64,000 bases of DNA from JAABRB01 sp963735025 (GCA_963735025.1 CAVTJG010000009.1:806001-870000); one strand, 5' to 3'; counted from the first letter of the stretch, positions 1 to 8,579 are shown. The notes: generated by a model not told the origin, from the letters alone. Numbers and translations: made by a program.

Positions 1-493
1 CGTTGATGAGCGCCCGCGCCAAGGTGAGCCGGCGCTTCATTCCGCCCGAGAGCGTCGCAATCTTCGACTCGGCACGGCCCGCGAGCCCGGCGAATTCCAC
101 GAGTCCCGGAATGCGCGCCCGCAGCACCTCGGCGCGGATGCCGAAGTATCGGCCGTAGACGAGCAGGTTCTCGGCCACCGTGAAATCGGGATCGAGGTTG
201 TCCATCTGCGGGACCACGCCGATCCGCATGCGCGCTTCGCGGCCGCGCGCGGGAACCGGCTTGTCGAGCACGGTGATCTCGCCGGCGTCCGGAGTGGTGA
301 GTCCGAGCGCGAGTCGCAACGTGGTCGTTTTGCCCGCGCCGTTGGGGCCGAGCAATCCGAAACACTCGCCGCGCCGGAGCGAGAAATCGATGCCCGCCAG
401 GACTTCCTGGGCCCCGTACGACTTGCGCAGGCCGCGTACGCTGAGCACCGTGCCCGCACCCTGCTCGCCGGCTGAAATGTCGGGCTCGATCAT
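1..493 (-). CDS. ABC transporter ATP-binding protein, NodI-like (partial, cut by window start)
   Basis: This is the N-terminal 164 residues of an ABC ATPase; the rest lies beyond position 1. The Walker A motif GPNGAGKT is at residues 49-56, a Q-loop reading VVPQMDNLDPD follows, and the signature LSGGMKRR is at residues 148-155. The linear form of the Q-loop and the SGGMKRR signature resemble the NodI/CcmA-type ATPases that power small ABC-2 exporters. The start ATG at 493 gives a conserved N-terminus (LSVRGLRKSYG). A membrane permease would be expected downstream on the minus strand, outside the window. The substrate cannot be inferred. The alpha/beta hydrolase upstream is on the same strand, 14 bases away, so the two may be co-transcribed. 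Confidence 0.9.
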   Translation of the reverse strand, partial: MIEPDISAGEQGAGTVLSVRGLRKSYGAQEVLAGIDFSLRRGECFGLLGPNGAGKTTTLRLALGLTTPDAGEITVLDKPVPARGREARMRIGVVPQMDNLDPDFTVAENLLVYGRYFGIRAEVLRARIPGLVEFAGLAGRAESKIATLSGGMKRRLTLARALIN

Positions 494-507
494 GGGGCGC
501 GGATCGT

Positions 508-1167
508 TCAGTGCCAGTTCCCTTTCACGATGTCACGGATGATGTTCAACCGACGGTGAAAGAAGTGGTCGGCCCCGGGAATCACGATTACCGGCAACTC
601 CTGGGGACGCGCCCAGTCGAGCACCCGCGCGAGCGGCACGGTCTCGTCGTGCTCGCCGTGAATGACGATGGTGCCGGCCGGAACGGTCGGCGTGGTGTAC
701 TTGCGCTCGCCGAGGTCGCCCGCGGCGGTGCCTACGAGCACCAATCGCTCCGATGTCACGCGCTGCGCGACGCGCGTCTGAACGTAGCTGCCGAAGGAGA
801 AACCGGCAAGCGCGAGCGGCTTCTCGCCGAAGCGATCGCGAGCATATTCGATCACCGCGAGCATGTCGTCCGTCTCGCCTTCGCCGTGGTCGTGCGTCCC
901 CTCCGACTTGCCCACGCCGCGAAAGTTCGGACGGATTGCGACGTAGCCGAGCTCGACGAACGCGCGCGCGAGTGTCGCCACGACCTTGTTGGTGAGCGTG
1001 CCGCCGAAAAGCGGATGGGGATGGCAGACGAGCGCGATGCCGCGCACGCCTTCGGAGACGCCGTCCGCGGGAAAAACGGTCGGATGCTCGACGACCGTCT
1101 CGATCCGTCCGGCCGGCCCGGCGACGAAGACGTGCTCTTCGGATTTCCGTCTCAGGGAGCTTTGCAT
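508..1167 (-). CDS. alpha/beta hydrolase, dienelactone-hydrolase-like family
   Basis: A 219-residue cytoplasmic hydrolase. The early block CHPHPLFGGT and NFRGVGKSEG form the oxyanion and strand region typical of the small alpha/beta hydrolases annotated as YpfH or dienelactone-hydrolase-like. The nucleophile elbow is GFSFGS, with Ser in the G-x-S-x-G position. The acid Asp lies in HGEHDETVP and the catalytic His in GADHFFH near the C-terminus. The chosen ATG at 1167 begins MQSSLRRKSEE. Longer open frame upstream is not conserved-looking and overlaps the ferredoxin gene. The natural substrate is unknown; family members act on esters. The gene sits between the ferredoxin and the ABC ATPase on the same strand, so a small operon is likely. 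Confidence 0.88.
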   Translation of the reverse strand: MQSSLRRKSEEHVFVAGPAGRIETVVEHPTVFPADGVSEGVRGIALVCHPHPLFGGTLTNKVVATLARAFVELGYVAIRPNFRGVGKSEGTHDHGEGETDDMLAVIEYARDRFGEKPLALAGFSFGSYVQTRVAQRVTSERLVLVGTAAGDLGERKYTTPTVPAGTIVIHGEHDETVPLARVLDWARPQELPVIVIPGADHFFHRRLNIIRDIVKGNWH

Positions 1168-1213
1168 GCGACGAGCGTGGCAAGGAGAGGAGGTGCCCCT
1201 TGCGTGTTCGAGT

Positions 1214-1522
1214 CTATATGCGCAGCCGCTCGACGACGCGCCCGTGCACCAGGTGCTCGTCGATGATTTCGTCGATGTCGGTCTTGTCGACGTAGGTGTA
1301 CCAGACCTCTTCCGGATACACCACGATGACTGGGCCCTCGTCGCAGCGGTCCAGACACCCGGCGGTATTGATTCGCACCTTGCCCTCGCCACTCAGCTTG
1401 AGCGCCTTGACGCGGTCTTTCGCATACGCGCGCACATCCTTCGCGCCGCGGTCCGCACAGCAGGCCTCGCCCGGCTCGCGCTGGTTGCAGCAGAAGAAGA
1501 CGTGATGCTTGTAGTAGCTCAT
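1214..1522 (-). CDS. (2Fe-2S) ferredoxin domain-containing protein, thioredoxin-like fold
   Basis: A 102-residue protein of the thioredoxin-like [2Fe-2S] ferredoxin family. Cysteines cluster near the N-terminus (FFCCNQREPGEACC) and again in the middle (AGCLDRCDEGP). This is the arrangement that binds one [2Fe-2S] cluster in the NuoE-like fold. The end, with the conserved VYPEEVWY block, is typical of the stand-alone betaproteobacterial form. It probably acts as a soluble electron carrier; its partner is unknown. It is the first gene of a minus-strand run leading into the hydrolase and ABC ATPase. Confidence 0.9.
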   Translation of the reverse strand: MSYYKHHVFFCCNQREPGEACCADRGAKDVRAYAKDRVKALKLSGEGKVRINTAGCLDRCDEGPVIVVYPEEVWYTYVDKTDIDEIIDEHLVHGRVVERLRI

Positions 1523-1744
1523 GAGAATGGATCACCGCTGGAGTCGGGAACGCCGCGCGCGACGCGCGGGAACTCTCGATTATAGCCAGCGCGATTCCGT
1601 GGCGTGCGCGATTCTCCAGCAGCCCGCCGGGCATGCGGCGCATGAAATCGGTGATAGCCTACGATGCTCGGGCAGCCGGGGATCGGCGGCCTGGCCGCTC
1701 TGCCCTCGGCCCCTGGCCCACAATTCATCGTCGAGCGACCCGTC

Positions 1745-2895
1745 ATGAAGATCTCGCAACTGGAAGTCCACATCCTGCGCGCGCCGGACGACGGCCGACC
1801 GCACTGGGTCAGCCATTTCAAGGTCCCGAAAGCGAACGAGATCCTGGTTCGGCTGAGAACCGACTCGGGCGTCGAGGGCATCGGGCTCGCCACGAGCTAT
1901 ACGCCGATCGAGGCCGCGATCCATGCCTTTCGAACAGGCATCGGCGAGCTCGTCGTCGGCGCCGATCCGCTGGCGCCCGAGCGCCTCTACGAAAAGCTTT
2001 TCGCGCTCACCTCGCAACGCCTCGCGCACGAGAAGGGCTGGTCGCGCGAGGCGATCGTGCGCATCTCCTCCGCCGTGGACATCGCGGTCTGGGACATCGT
2101 CGGCAAGGTCGCGAATCTGCCGCTGTACCGCCTTTTCGGCGGCTATCGCAGCGAGGTCCCCTGCTACGTGACGTGCGCCTACTACCGCGACGGCAAGGAC
2201 ATGGCCGAGCTGCGCGACGAGATGCAGATGCTGAAGGCGCAGGGCCACAAGGGATTCAAGGGCAAGGTCGGCGGGGCGAGCCTCGCGGAGGACATCGAGC
2301 GCATGGCACTCGTGCGCGAAGTCATCGGCGCGGACAAGGATCTGATGATCGACGTCAATCGCGCCTGGGATCTCCCACCGCGATCGAGGGCGCGCGCCTG
2401 CTTGAGCCGCTGCAGCCGCGCTGGCTGGAGGAGCCGGTGCGCTGGGCCGACGACCGCCGCGAGCTGAAGCTGCTTTCGCAGCGGACGAAGATCCCGCTTT
2501 CCGCGGGCGAGAGCGAACTCACGAGCTACGGCTGCCGCGCGCTCATCGACGAGCAGGCGATCCAGATCCTGCAGTTCGACTGCACGATGATGGGCGGCTT
2601 CACCGAAGGTCGCAAGCTCGCCGCGCTGTGCGAGCTCAACCATGTCGAGGTCGCGCCGCATCACGACTGCTTCATCCACGCGCATATCGTCGCGGCCAGC
2701 CCCGCCGGTTGCATCGTCGAGTCGTTCACGGATCCCGAGCGCGACCCGCTGCAGGCCGAGCTTTTCGAGGATCCGCCGAAAATCGTCAACGGCATGCTGA
2801 CGCTGAAAGAGCAGCCGGGCCTCGGTCTGACGCTCTCGCCGTCGGCCGCTGAAGAAGTTCGGCGAGCGGATACTCTGACGCGCACAGCATTGGGA
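1745..2895 (+). CDS. mandelate racemase/muconate lactonizing enzyme family protein (frameshifted, joined to next domain)
   Basis: An enolase-superfamily enzyme of about 383 residues. The N-terminal capping domain starts MKISQLEVHILRAP. The barrel carries a KGFKGK base motif, DVNRAW (metal Asp), LEEPVRW (metal Glu), SAGESEL (metal Glu) and APHHDCF (distal His). Members of this family abstract the alpha proton of carboxylates such as sugar acids. The reading frame breaks near 2375: residues up to DVNRAWDLP are in one frame and TAIEGARLLEPL in another, consistent with one missing base next to a CCC run. No stop codon separates this domain from the Moco-sulfurase-like domain that follows, so the two read as one chain. 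The boundary given is where the family normally ends. A fusion, or a lost stop, are both possible. Confidence 0.8.
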
Positions 2896-4317
2896 ATGGA
2901 CAAGTCAAGCGCGCACTCCGAAGCCGCCTATGCGGAGTTTCTGCGTGCCAACCCGGCATACTTGGCAACGCAACGGCTCGATGCGCTCCGCGAGACCGAA
3001 TATTCCCGGCTCGACCGGGGCGGCCACGTCTACCTCGACTACACCGCCGGAAGCCTATACGCGGAGTCGCAGCTTCGCGCCCACATGGACCTGCTCGCGC
3101 GAGGCGTGTTCGGCAACCCGCACTCCACGAACCCCACTGCCACCGCGAGCACCGCGCTCGACGAAAGCGCGCGCTCGCACGTCCTAGACCACTTCAACGC
3201 GTCGCCGGACGAGTACGTTGCGATCTTCACGGCCAACGCAAGCGGTGCGCTCAAGCTCGTCGGAGAGTCGTTCCCGTTCGTTCCGGAGAGCCACTTCCTG
3301 CTCACGTTCGACAACCACAACTCGGTCAACGGCATTCGGGAGTTCGCGCGTGCGCGCGGCGCGAAGGTGACCTACATTCCGGTCACGCTGCCCGAAATGC
3401 GCGTGGACGAGTCGTCTCTCGAATCCCATTTCGACATGGCCAGTCCGGGAGCGAGTCATCTGTTCGCGTATCCGGCGCAGTCGAACTTCTCGGGCGTGCA
3501 GCATCCGCTCGCCTGGATCGAGCGGGCGCACGCGAAGGGCTGGATCGTCCTGCTCGACGCGGCGGCGTACGCGCCGACGAACCGGCTCGACCTCGGTCGG
3601 CACAAGCCGGACTTCGTCGACATCTCCTTCTACAAGATGTTCGGCTACCCGACCGGGGTGGGCTGCCTGATCGCGCGCCGGGACGCGCTCGTGAGACTGC
3701 GCCGGCCGTGGTTCGCGGGCGGCACCATCACCGTCGCGTCGGTCCAGGGCGACAAGCACTATCTCGCCGACGGTCCGGCAGCCTTCGAGGATGGCACCAT
3801 CGACTATCTCAATCTGCCCGCCGTGGAGATCGGCCTGCGGCACATCGAGTCGACCGGCATCGAAACCATCCACGAGCGCGTGCGGTGCCTGACCGGATGG
3901 CTGCTCGGCAAGCTGCTTGCGCTGCGGCACGGGAACGACGCGCCACTGGTGCGCCTCTACGGACCCTCGGAGACGGAGGCGCGCGGGGGCACGATCACCG
4001 TGAATTTCTATGATCGGGACGGCCAGGCGATGGACCACCTGGGGATCGAGCAGCGCGCCGGCGCCGCAAACATTTCCCTTCGCACCGGGTGTTTCTGCAA
4101 CCCCGGCGGCGGCGAGATGGCGCTCGGCATTTCCGGCACCGAGCTCTCGGCCTGCTTCCACCAGCCCGGCCACGAGAGCCGGCTCACGCTCGACGACTTC
4201 CGCCTCTGCATAGACGGGAAAAGCTCGGGCGCGGTGCGGATCAGCCTCGGCATCGCGAGCAACTTCGCCGACGTCGAGCACCTGCTGCAGTTCGCAGCCG
4301 GGCTGCTCGAATCCTGA
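2896..4317 (+). CDS. aminotransferase class V-fold PLP-dependent protein, molybdenum cofactor sulfurase-like
   Basis: If it starts at the in-frame ATG 2896 it has 473 residues. The sequence matches the NifS-like domain of eukaryotic Moco sulfurases more than IscS. It has YLDYTAGSLY near the N-terminus, the PLP lysine in SFYKMFGYPTG (K247), and the persulfide cysteine region RTGCFCNPGGGE (C399/C401). Such enzymes mobilise sulfur from cysteine; in eukaryotes the product is the sulfido ligand of xanthine-dehydrogenase-type Mo enzymes. A CoxMSL molybdenum hydroxylase lies 22 kb away, which makes a role in its activation conceivable, but that is inference. There is no good ribosome binding site before 2896, so translation may come from the fused upstream domain. 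Confidence 0.82.
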   Translation: MDKSSAHSEAAYAEFLRANPAYLATQRLDALRETEYSRLDRGGHVYLDYTAGSLYAESQLRAHMDLLARGVFGNPHSTNPTATASTALDESARSHVLDHFNASPDEYVAIFTANASGALKLVGESFPFVPESHFLLTFDNHNSVNGIREFARARGAKVTYIPVTLPEMRVDESSLESHFDMASPGASHLFAYPAQSNFSGVQHPLAWIERAHAKGWIVLLDAAAYAPTNRLDLGRHKPDFVDISFYKMFGYPTGVGCLIARRDALVRLRRPWFAGGTITVASVQGDKHYLADGPAAFEDGTIDYLNLPAVEIGLRHIESTGIETIHERVRCLTGWLLGKLLALRHGNDAPLVRLYGPSETEARGGTITVNFYDRDGQAMDHLGIEQRAGAANISLRTGCFCNPGGGEMALGISGTELSACFHQPGHESRLTLDDFRLCIDGKSSGAVRISLGIASNFADVEHLLQFAAGLLES

Positions 4318-4406
4318 TCGTTACCGTTACCGTCGGCGGGTTCTCCCGGCATCTCGTTTCGACGAGCGGAATCCAGCGTCCAAGTTCCACGCAAGTGGTG
4401 GCTTTG

Positions 4407-4697
4407 CTAGAGGAAATCGAGATTCCGGAGTAGCGCGTCCGCACGGCGGCGTATTGCAGCGCGCTCGTTGCGACCCAGGAAATTCCAGTACAGCGTGGTC
4501 ATCGGACAGGCATCTGCACCCGTGCGCGCCTTGTGGCTCCAGACGCGCTGCGCCTCGCCGCTCGCCACGATCATGAGCACGCGATCCTGGTTCGGGTCCA
4601 AGTTCTCCAATGCGTTGCTCGCAATGTCGAGCTGATCGCCCAGGATGAGCACCAGATTGCGCACGCTAGTGCGTGCGGTTCGGCGCCCGGCCGTCAT
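4407..4697 (-). pseudogene. cryptochrome/photolyase-related (PhrB-like) remnant with core deleted
   Basis: A 96-residue open frame. Its first half matches the N-terminus of the large photolyase-like cryptochrome family (LVLILGDQLD, then VWSHKAR). Its second half matches the extreme C-terminus of the same family (ACPMTTLYWNFLGRNE). The roughly 400 residues between them, including all FAD-binding and DNA-binding parts, are missing. The frame stays open across the join near 4545. It cannot be an active photolyase. It follows an SDR gene on the same strand by 34 bases. Photolyase and C-factor-like SDR genes commonly sit together in light or singlet-oxygen response clusters, which supports the identification. 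Confidence 0.75.
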
Positions 4698-4731
4698 GGC
4701 GCCGTGCACCGCCCCGCGCTGCGTACTCGCG

Positions 4732-5457
4732 CTACCATGGAATCGGTGCGCCGTGCTGATCAAAGAATCCGCCGGAGTGCTCGGCGCGAAGCGACTCGAT
4801 GACGCCCAGCAGCCGCGCTGCTGCCGCCTCGGGGGCTTGTACCGCGAGGCCGGCTTTGGCGAAAGGTGCCGAGAGCGGTGAGTCGACGGTTCCGGGATGG
4901 AGCGCCACGCACACTGCCTGCGGGCGTTTGCGGGAAAGCTCGATCGATGCGGTGCGCACGATCTGGTTGAGGGCGGCCTTGGACGCCCGGTAGCCGTACC
5001 ATCCTCCCAGCCGGTTGTCGTCAATGCTACCGACGCGCGCGGACAACGTCGCGAACACGCTCTTTCCGGCTCGGGGCAGGAGCGGGAGAACGTGCTTCAT
5101 GACGAGGGCGGGCCCGATGGCGTTGACTGCGTATCCCTGCGCCATCGAGCGCGGGTCGATCTGGTCCCAGGTCTTCTCCGCGACGCAGCCCTCGTCGTGC
5201 AGGGCGCCGGTCGCATCGATCGCGAGCCGCAGCTCGGAGCCTTGCCGCGCAATCTCGCTCACGACGGCCGCGATGCTCGACTCGTCGGTGAGCTCAAGTG
5301 GTGGGTTGCTCGAGCGTGAATAGCCGAGCACTCTGGCGAAGCGGGAGTCGGCGTCGAGCTGGGCGACGAGCGCGCGACCGATCGCGCCGGAGGCGCCGAA
5401 CACGACCGCCGCGCTCCCCGGTGGAAACGACGTTCCGGATGCACCCAACGTGCTCAT
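4732..5457 (-). CDS. SDR family NAD(P)-dependent oxidoreductase, CsgA/C-factor-like
   Basis: A 241-residue short-chain dehydrogenase. The dinucleotide-binding motif VVFGASGAIGRAL starts at about residue 18. The catalytic region has the Ser block FATLSARVGS followed by YGYRASKAALN, the Tyr-x-x-x-Lys pair being YRASK. The family resembles C-factor (CsgA) and YciK-like SDRs that accompany photolyase and folate genes in proteobacterial photo-oxidative stress clusters; the substrate is not known. The start ATG at 5457 gives about 17 residues before the Rossmann strand. A transcription terminator for the gene upstream lies at 5525-5551, so this gene probably has its own promoter in between. Confidence 0.88.
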   Translation of the reverse strand: MSTLGASGTSFPPGSAAVVFGASGAIGRALVAQLDADSRFARVLGYSRSSNPPLELTDESSIAAVVSEIARQGSELRLAIDATGALHDEGCVAEKTWDQIDPRSMAQGYAVNAIGPALVMKHVLPLLPRAGKSVFATLSARVGSIDDNRLGGWYGYRASKAALNQIVRTASIELSRKRPQAVCVALHPGTVDSPLSAPFAKAGLAVQAPEAAAARLLGVIESLRAEHSGGFFDQHGAPIPW

Positions 5458-5524
5458 GACATCGGAATCTGGCGCCCCCGCTCGGATCGGTGACTTGCGC
5501 AGGGCTTCCCTGACATCAAGGAAG

Positions 5525-5551
5525 AAAAACCCGGCCGAAGCCGGGTTTTTT
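5525..5551 (-). terminator. Rho-independent terminator
   Basis: A perfect 6-bp GC stem (CCCGGC at 5530-5535 with GCCGGG at 5540-5545) closes a CGAA loop and is flanked by A5 and T6 tracts. On the minus strand it lies about 20 bases after the stop of the small secreted protein gene (5572-5781). The flanking A/T tracts would let it work in either direction. Confidence 0.85.
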
Positions 5552-5571
5552 CGAACGTGCAGCGGCGCGGG

Positions 5572-5781
5572 TTAGCGCGAGGGGTGGCCGCCGGTACCCG
5601 CGTACCAGAACGCGTCGCTGTTGGTCGCGCTGTTGATCCCGCCTTGGTCGGCTTGCGCCGCGAAGGTGATCTCGGCACCGCCCATTTCGGGTTGCAGGTA
5701 CAGCGGATCCGGGTAGGCCGAGGCGATGGGGGCCGCGACGGCGAACGAAAGACCAACGATAAGACCGGAAAGTTTCTTCAT
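5572..5781 (-). CDS. small secreted protein of unknown function
   Basis: A 69-residue protein I do not recognise. The first 22 residues are a clear Sec signal peptide (MKKLSGLIVGL, hydrophobic core, then ASA before YPDP). The mature part is only about 47 residues, with no cysteine, and contains AEITFAAQADQGG and ends GHPSR. A good ribosome binding site (AAGGAGCATCAAA) precedes the ATG, and a strong terminator follows the stop, so this is very likely a real, independently ended transcript. It lies 54 bases downstream of the FAS1-domain gene on the same strand, and the two may be co-transcribed and both exported. Confidence 0.7.
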   Translation of the reverse strand: MKKLSGLIVGLSFAVAAPIASAYPDPLYLQPEMGGAEITFAAQADQGGINSATNSDAFWYAGTGGHPSR

Positions 5782-5835
5782 TTTGATGCTCCTTCAAAGG
5801 TTAGAGTGGGTGATTCGTTTCAGTGTCGTGTTTCT

Positions 5836-6360
5836 TTAGTTCGGCAGAACGACCGTGTCGATCACGTGGATGACGCCGTTCGTGGCGACGATGTCGGTCT
5901 TGATGACGTTGGCGTCGTTGACCTTCACTCCCATGTTGGACACGTCGATCATGAGCGTCTGGCCCTCGACGGTCTTCACCGCACCGGTCTTCACGTCCTT
6001 GGCCATCACCGTGCCGGACACGACGTGATAGGTCAGCACTTTGACGAGCATCTCCTTGTTGGCGAGGAGCGCGTTCAGCTGATCGGCCGGGATCTTGGCG
6101 AAAGCGGCGTCGGTCGGCGCGAACACCGTGAATGGGCCGGACCCCTTGAGAGTCTCGATCAGGCCGGCTTCCGTGAGGGCCTTGGCGAGCGTGTTGAACT
6201 GGCCCGCGGCGACCGCGGTGTCGACGATGTCGGACTGCATTACGGGGGCGGTGCTCGACACCTTCGAGGTGTAGGACCCGCCGGCGGTCGCGACCGTCAT
6301 GCCGGTGCCGAGCGCCGCCGCGATCGAGGCGGAGAGAAGGATTTTCGAGAACGTCTTCAT
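5836..6360 (-). CDS. fasciclin (FAS1) domain-containing periplasmic or secreted protein
   Basis: A 174-residue exported protein with one FAS1 domain. The signal peptide runs from MKTFSKILLSAS to about residue 26. The domain shows the H1 block TVFAPTDAAFAKIP, the YH motif (TYHVVSG) and the H2 block GVIHVIDTVVLP at the C-terminus. FAS1 domains mediate adhesion or ligand binding at the cell surface. The ATG at 6360 is chosen because AGGAGCTCTAC precedes it directly; eleven more codons are open upstream but lack such a site. In proteobacteria, FAS1 genes often accompany SDR and photolyase genes, as here. A palindromic operator-like site lies about 65 bases upstream. Confidence 0.9.
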   Translation of the reverse strand: MKTFSKILLSASIAAALGTGMTVATAGGSYTSKVSSTAPVMQSDIVDTAVAAGQFNTLAKALTEAGLIETLKGSGPFTVFAPTDAAFAKIPADQLNALLANKEMLVKVLTYHVVSGTVMAKDVKTGAVKTVEGQTLMIDVSNMGVKVNDANVIKTDIVATNGVIHVIDTVVLPN

Positions 6361-6655
6361 GTAGAGCTCCTGTGGATGAGAGTGGACGAGCAACAGGACC
6401 GAACTCTACGCAACCAGACACAGTTTGTCTAGGACAAATTTGTGAATTACCCATTAGTTACGTAATATATTAATAGGAAACAGTTTTTTTGTCCTAGAAG
6501 AAATGATCCAGCCCGAATCTTGGCCATGACCAGCGGTCGGCGCCGGGCTCCGGTCGGGCGGAGTCGAAACCGCGGGCTTCCCGACGGCTCGCACCACCCG
6601 GGGGAAGAGGAGTCGCGCCGCGAACAACCGGCCGGTGGGCGCGCCACCGCGCCGG
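6361..6655. other. AT-rich intergenic region upstream of the fasciclin gene; no gene seen
   Basis: About 295 bases without a convincing gene. Positions 6420-6500 are strikingly AT-rich compared with the rest of the window, and include a TTACGTAA palindrome and a 15-base inverted repeat. This is most easily read as a promoter region for the FAS1 gene on the minus strand. The remaining part, next to the monooxygenase stop at 6656, is GC-rich and shows nothing I recognise. Confidence 0.5.
6424..6438. promoter_or_regulatory. candidate operator: perfect 6-3-6 inverted repeat
   Basis: TTTGTC at 6424-6429 and GACAAA at 6433-6438 are perfect inverted copies around a TAG centre. A related half, TTTGTCCTAG, recurs at 6488-6497. 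Both lie in the AT-rich region upstream of the fasciclin gene. This spacing is what a dimeric repressor or MerR-type activator would use. I cannot name the regulator. Confidence 0.45.
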
Positions 6656-7806
6656 TCAGATATTCGGGTTGTCCGGCGCGAGTCCCATGGCCACGCGTCC
6701 GTATGCGGCGCTATTCGCATCCCAGTTCACGTGGAAATGCCCCATCGCCGCGTTGAGGTCGCGCATGTGCCGTTGCATGGGATTCGAGAGGCGAATGGCA
6801 TTGCCGCCCGCCGCGCGAAAGAGCGACGTGCCCACGGTCGAGGCGAGCACCGCGGCATAGGTGCCGTCGCGTCGCCAACGCAGCTTGTCCGCAACCGAGG
6901 GCACGGTTTCCGACTCCGCAAGCCGCAGCGATTCCTGAAAACCCTTGTGTAGCAGCAATCGCGCGGCGTCGAGTTGCGCGCCGGCTTCCGCGACGCGACT
7001 CTGTATCGTGCCGTGTTCGGCAATCGGCGATTTGCTGGACATCGACGTGCCGGCGCCGAACCGCTCGATCGTCTGGTCGTACATGTCCTCCGCCATGCCG
7101 ATGACGAGCGATGCGATGAGATGCGGAAAGAGCGCAGCCACCGACTGCCGGTAGAGCGGGCCAGGATTGACGGCGCTGCCCGGGGTGAGGTCGCCGCGAA
7201 CGTCGCGCGCAGCGAGCGTCATGTATGCCGGAAGCTTCAGTTCCTTGCATGCCACGTCGTGACTGCCGGTTGCCGCGAGGCCGGCGACGTTCCAGGTGTC
7301 GATCACTTCGAGTGCGGATTTCGGCACCAGGAACATGCGCGGCTCGGGCGGCGCGCTCTCACGGTGCACCATCGCGCCGAGCATCGCCCATTCGCTGTGC
7401 ATGATGCCGCTGCAGAACGGCCAGCGTCCTGACAGGATGTAGTGATCGCCGCTCGCGCGCGCCCGGCCGCAGGGATAGATGACAGCGGAGGCGATCAGCG
7501 CGTCGGGATTCTCGCCCCACACACGATCCTGGCCCTCGCTCGGCCACATCGCGAGCATCCAGTGATGGACACCGAGATTGACGAACACCCAGCCGGTCGA
7601 TCCGCACGCACGCGCGAAGTCGCTCGAGATCTCCACCAGCAGTTGATAGTCGAGTTGCGGTCCTCCGACGCGTGCGGGCTGGTTGACGCGCCACAGGCCG
7701 GTCTCGTGCAGGTCACGGATGGTCGCGTCGGAAGCCGCCGCAACGCCTCGGCTTCCGGCGCACGCTCCCGGATCGCGGGGACTAGCGCGCGCGCACGGCG
7801 CAGCAT
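6656..7806 (-). CDS. acyl-CoA dehydrogenase-like flavin monooxygenase, HsaA/HpaB-related (frameshifted)
   Basis: The C-terminal 326 residues are in one frame and begin around VEISSDFARACGSTGW. They contain HHWMLAMWP, SGRWPFCSG and the C-terminal acyl-CoA dehydrogenase type 2 domain. This is the signature of the two-component flavin-dependent hydroxylase group (HsaA, 4-hydroxyphenylacetate hydroxylase-like, DszC-like). The N-terminal piece (MLRRARALVPAIRERAPE) is in another frame, and the bridge DLHETGLWRVNQP is in the C-terminal frame. One base appears to be missing near 7730. The true start is uncertain: ATG 7806, ATG 7864 with a further shift, or TTG 7869 are all possible. A flavin reductase partner is expected but none is adjacent. 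Confidence 0.75.
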
Positions 7807-7960
7807 CTCGTCACGCGTGGTTGCTGTGGCGGCCGGCTCGCGGTTGGAAGTCGCTCTTGGCCATATCAATTGATCCCGATCGAAACCTCGTCGTGAAATT
7901 CTGCCCCAGAATCAACGCCAGGCCGCTACGAGTTTCCCGCGGAGTGGTAGATTAGCTCTC

Positions 7961-8578
7961 ATGGAAGCCGCTTCCATCCTGCTCCTCTCCGGAGGCATCG
8001 AAAGCGCGACGTTGCTGCATCAGCTGGCTGCGGACGGCGAGCCGGTGCAAGCGCTGTTCATCGACTACGCTCAGCGTGCCGCCGGGCAGGAAAGTACCGC
8101 CGCGCATGCGCAATGCGGCGAGCTAGGTGTCGAGCTCGTGCCGCTCACGCTGGGAAACGTGGGCGAGATCTTTCGGCGGGGGCAAGATCGAAAGCATCAC
8201 GTACCGTTGCCGCACCGCAATCTGGTGGCGTTGAGCTTGGGCCTTTCCTACGCGGCGAATCTGGGCGCTCGCAAGTTATACCTCGCGGTCAATCTCGACG
8301 ACACGGTGGAGTATGCGAGCGCGTCACACGCATTTCTCGCGCAGTACCGGTTGATATGCGGGCTGCTGGGCGACGTGCGACTCGCAACGCCCCTCATCGG
8401 GCTATCCAAGCGCGAAGTCATCCAGCGCGGCGTCGCGCTCGGCGTCGACTACGCGACGACTTATAGCTGCCTGCTCGGATATTCGGTGCATTGCGGTCGT
8501 TGCCCGCAATGCCAGAAGCGACGCGAGGCTTTCCACCAGGCCGGTTTCGACGAGCCGGCCGAGTTCTACCGCGCCTGA
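7961..8578 (+). CDS. queC: 7-cyano-7-deazaguanine synthase QueC-like
   Basis: A 205-residue protein of the QueC/ExsB ATP-pyrophosphatase family. QueC converts 7-carboxy-7-deazaguanine to preQ0 in queuosine biosynthesis, using ATP and ammonia. The PP-loop is SGGIESAT at residues 10-17, with Ile-Glu where most QueC proteins have Leu-Asp. The zinc cysteines are C170, C178, C181 and C184, in the expected spacing. The length is slightly short of the usual 220-240. No other queuosine gene is nearby, so this is a stand-alone copy. Because the PP-loop deviates, a related function such as a different deazaguanine or tRNA modification cannot be excluded. Confidence 0.82.
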   Translation: MEAASILLLSGGIESATLLHQLAADGEPVQALFIDYAQRAAGQESTAAHAQCGELGVELVPLTLGNVGEIFRRGQDRKHHVPLPHRNLVALSLGLSYAANLGARKLYLAVNLDDTVEYASASHAFLAQYRLICGLLGDVRLATPLIGLSKREVIQRGVALGVDYATTYSCLLGYSVHCGRCPQCQKRREAFHQAGFDEPAEFYRA

Positions 8579-8579
8579 T

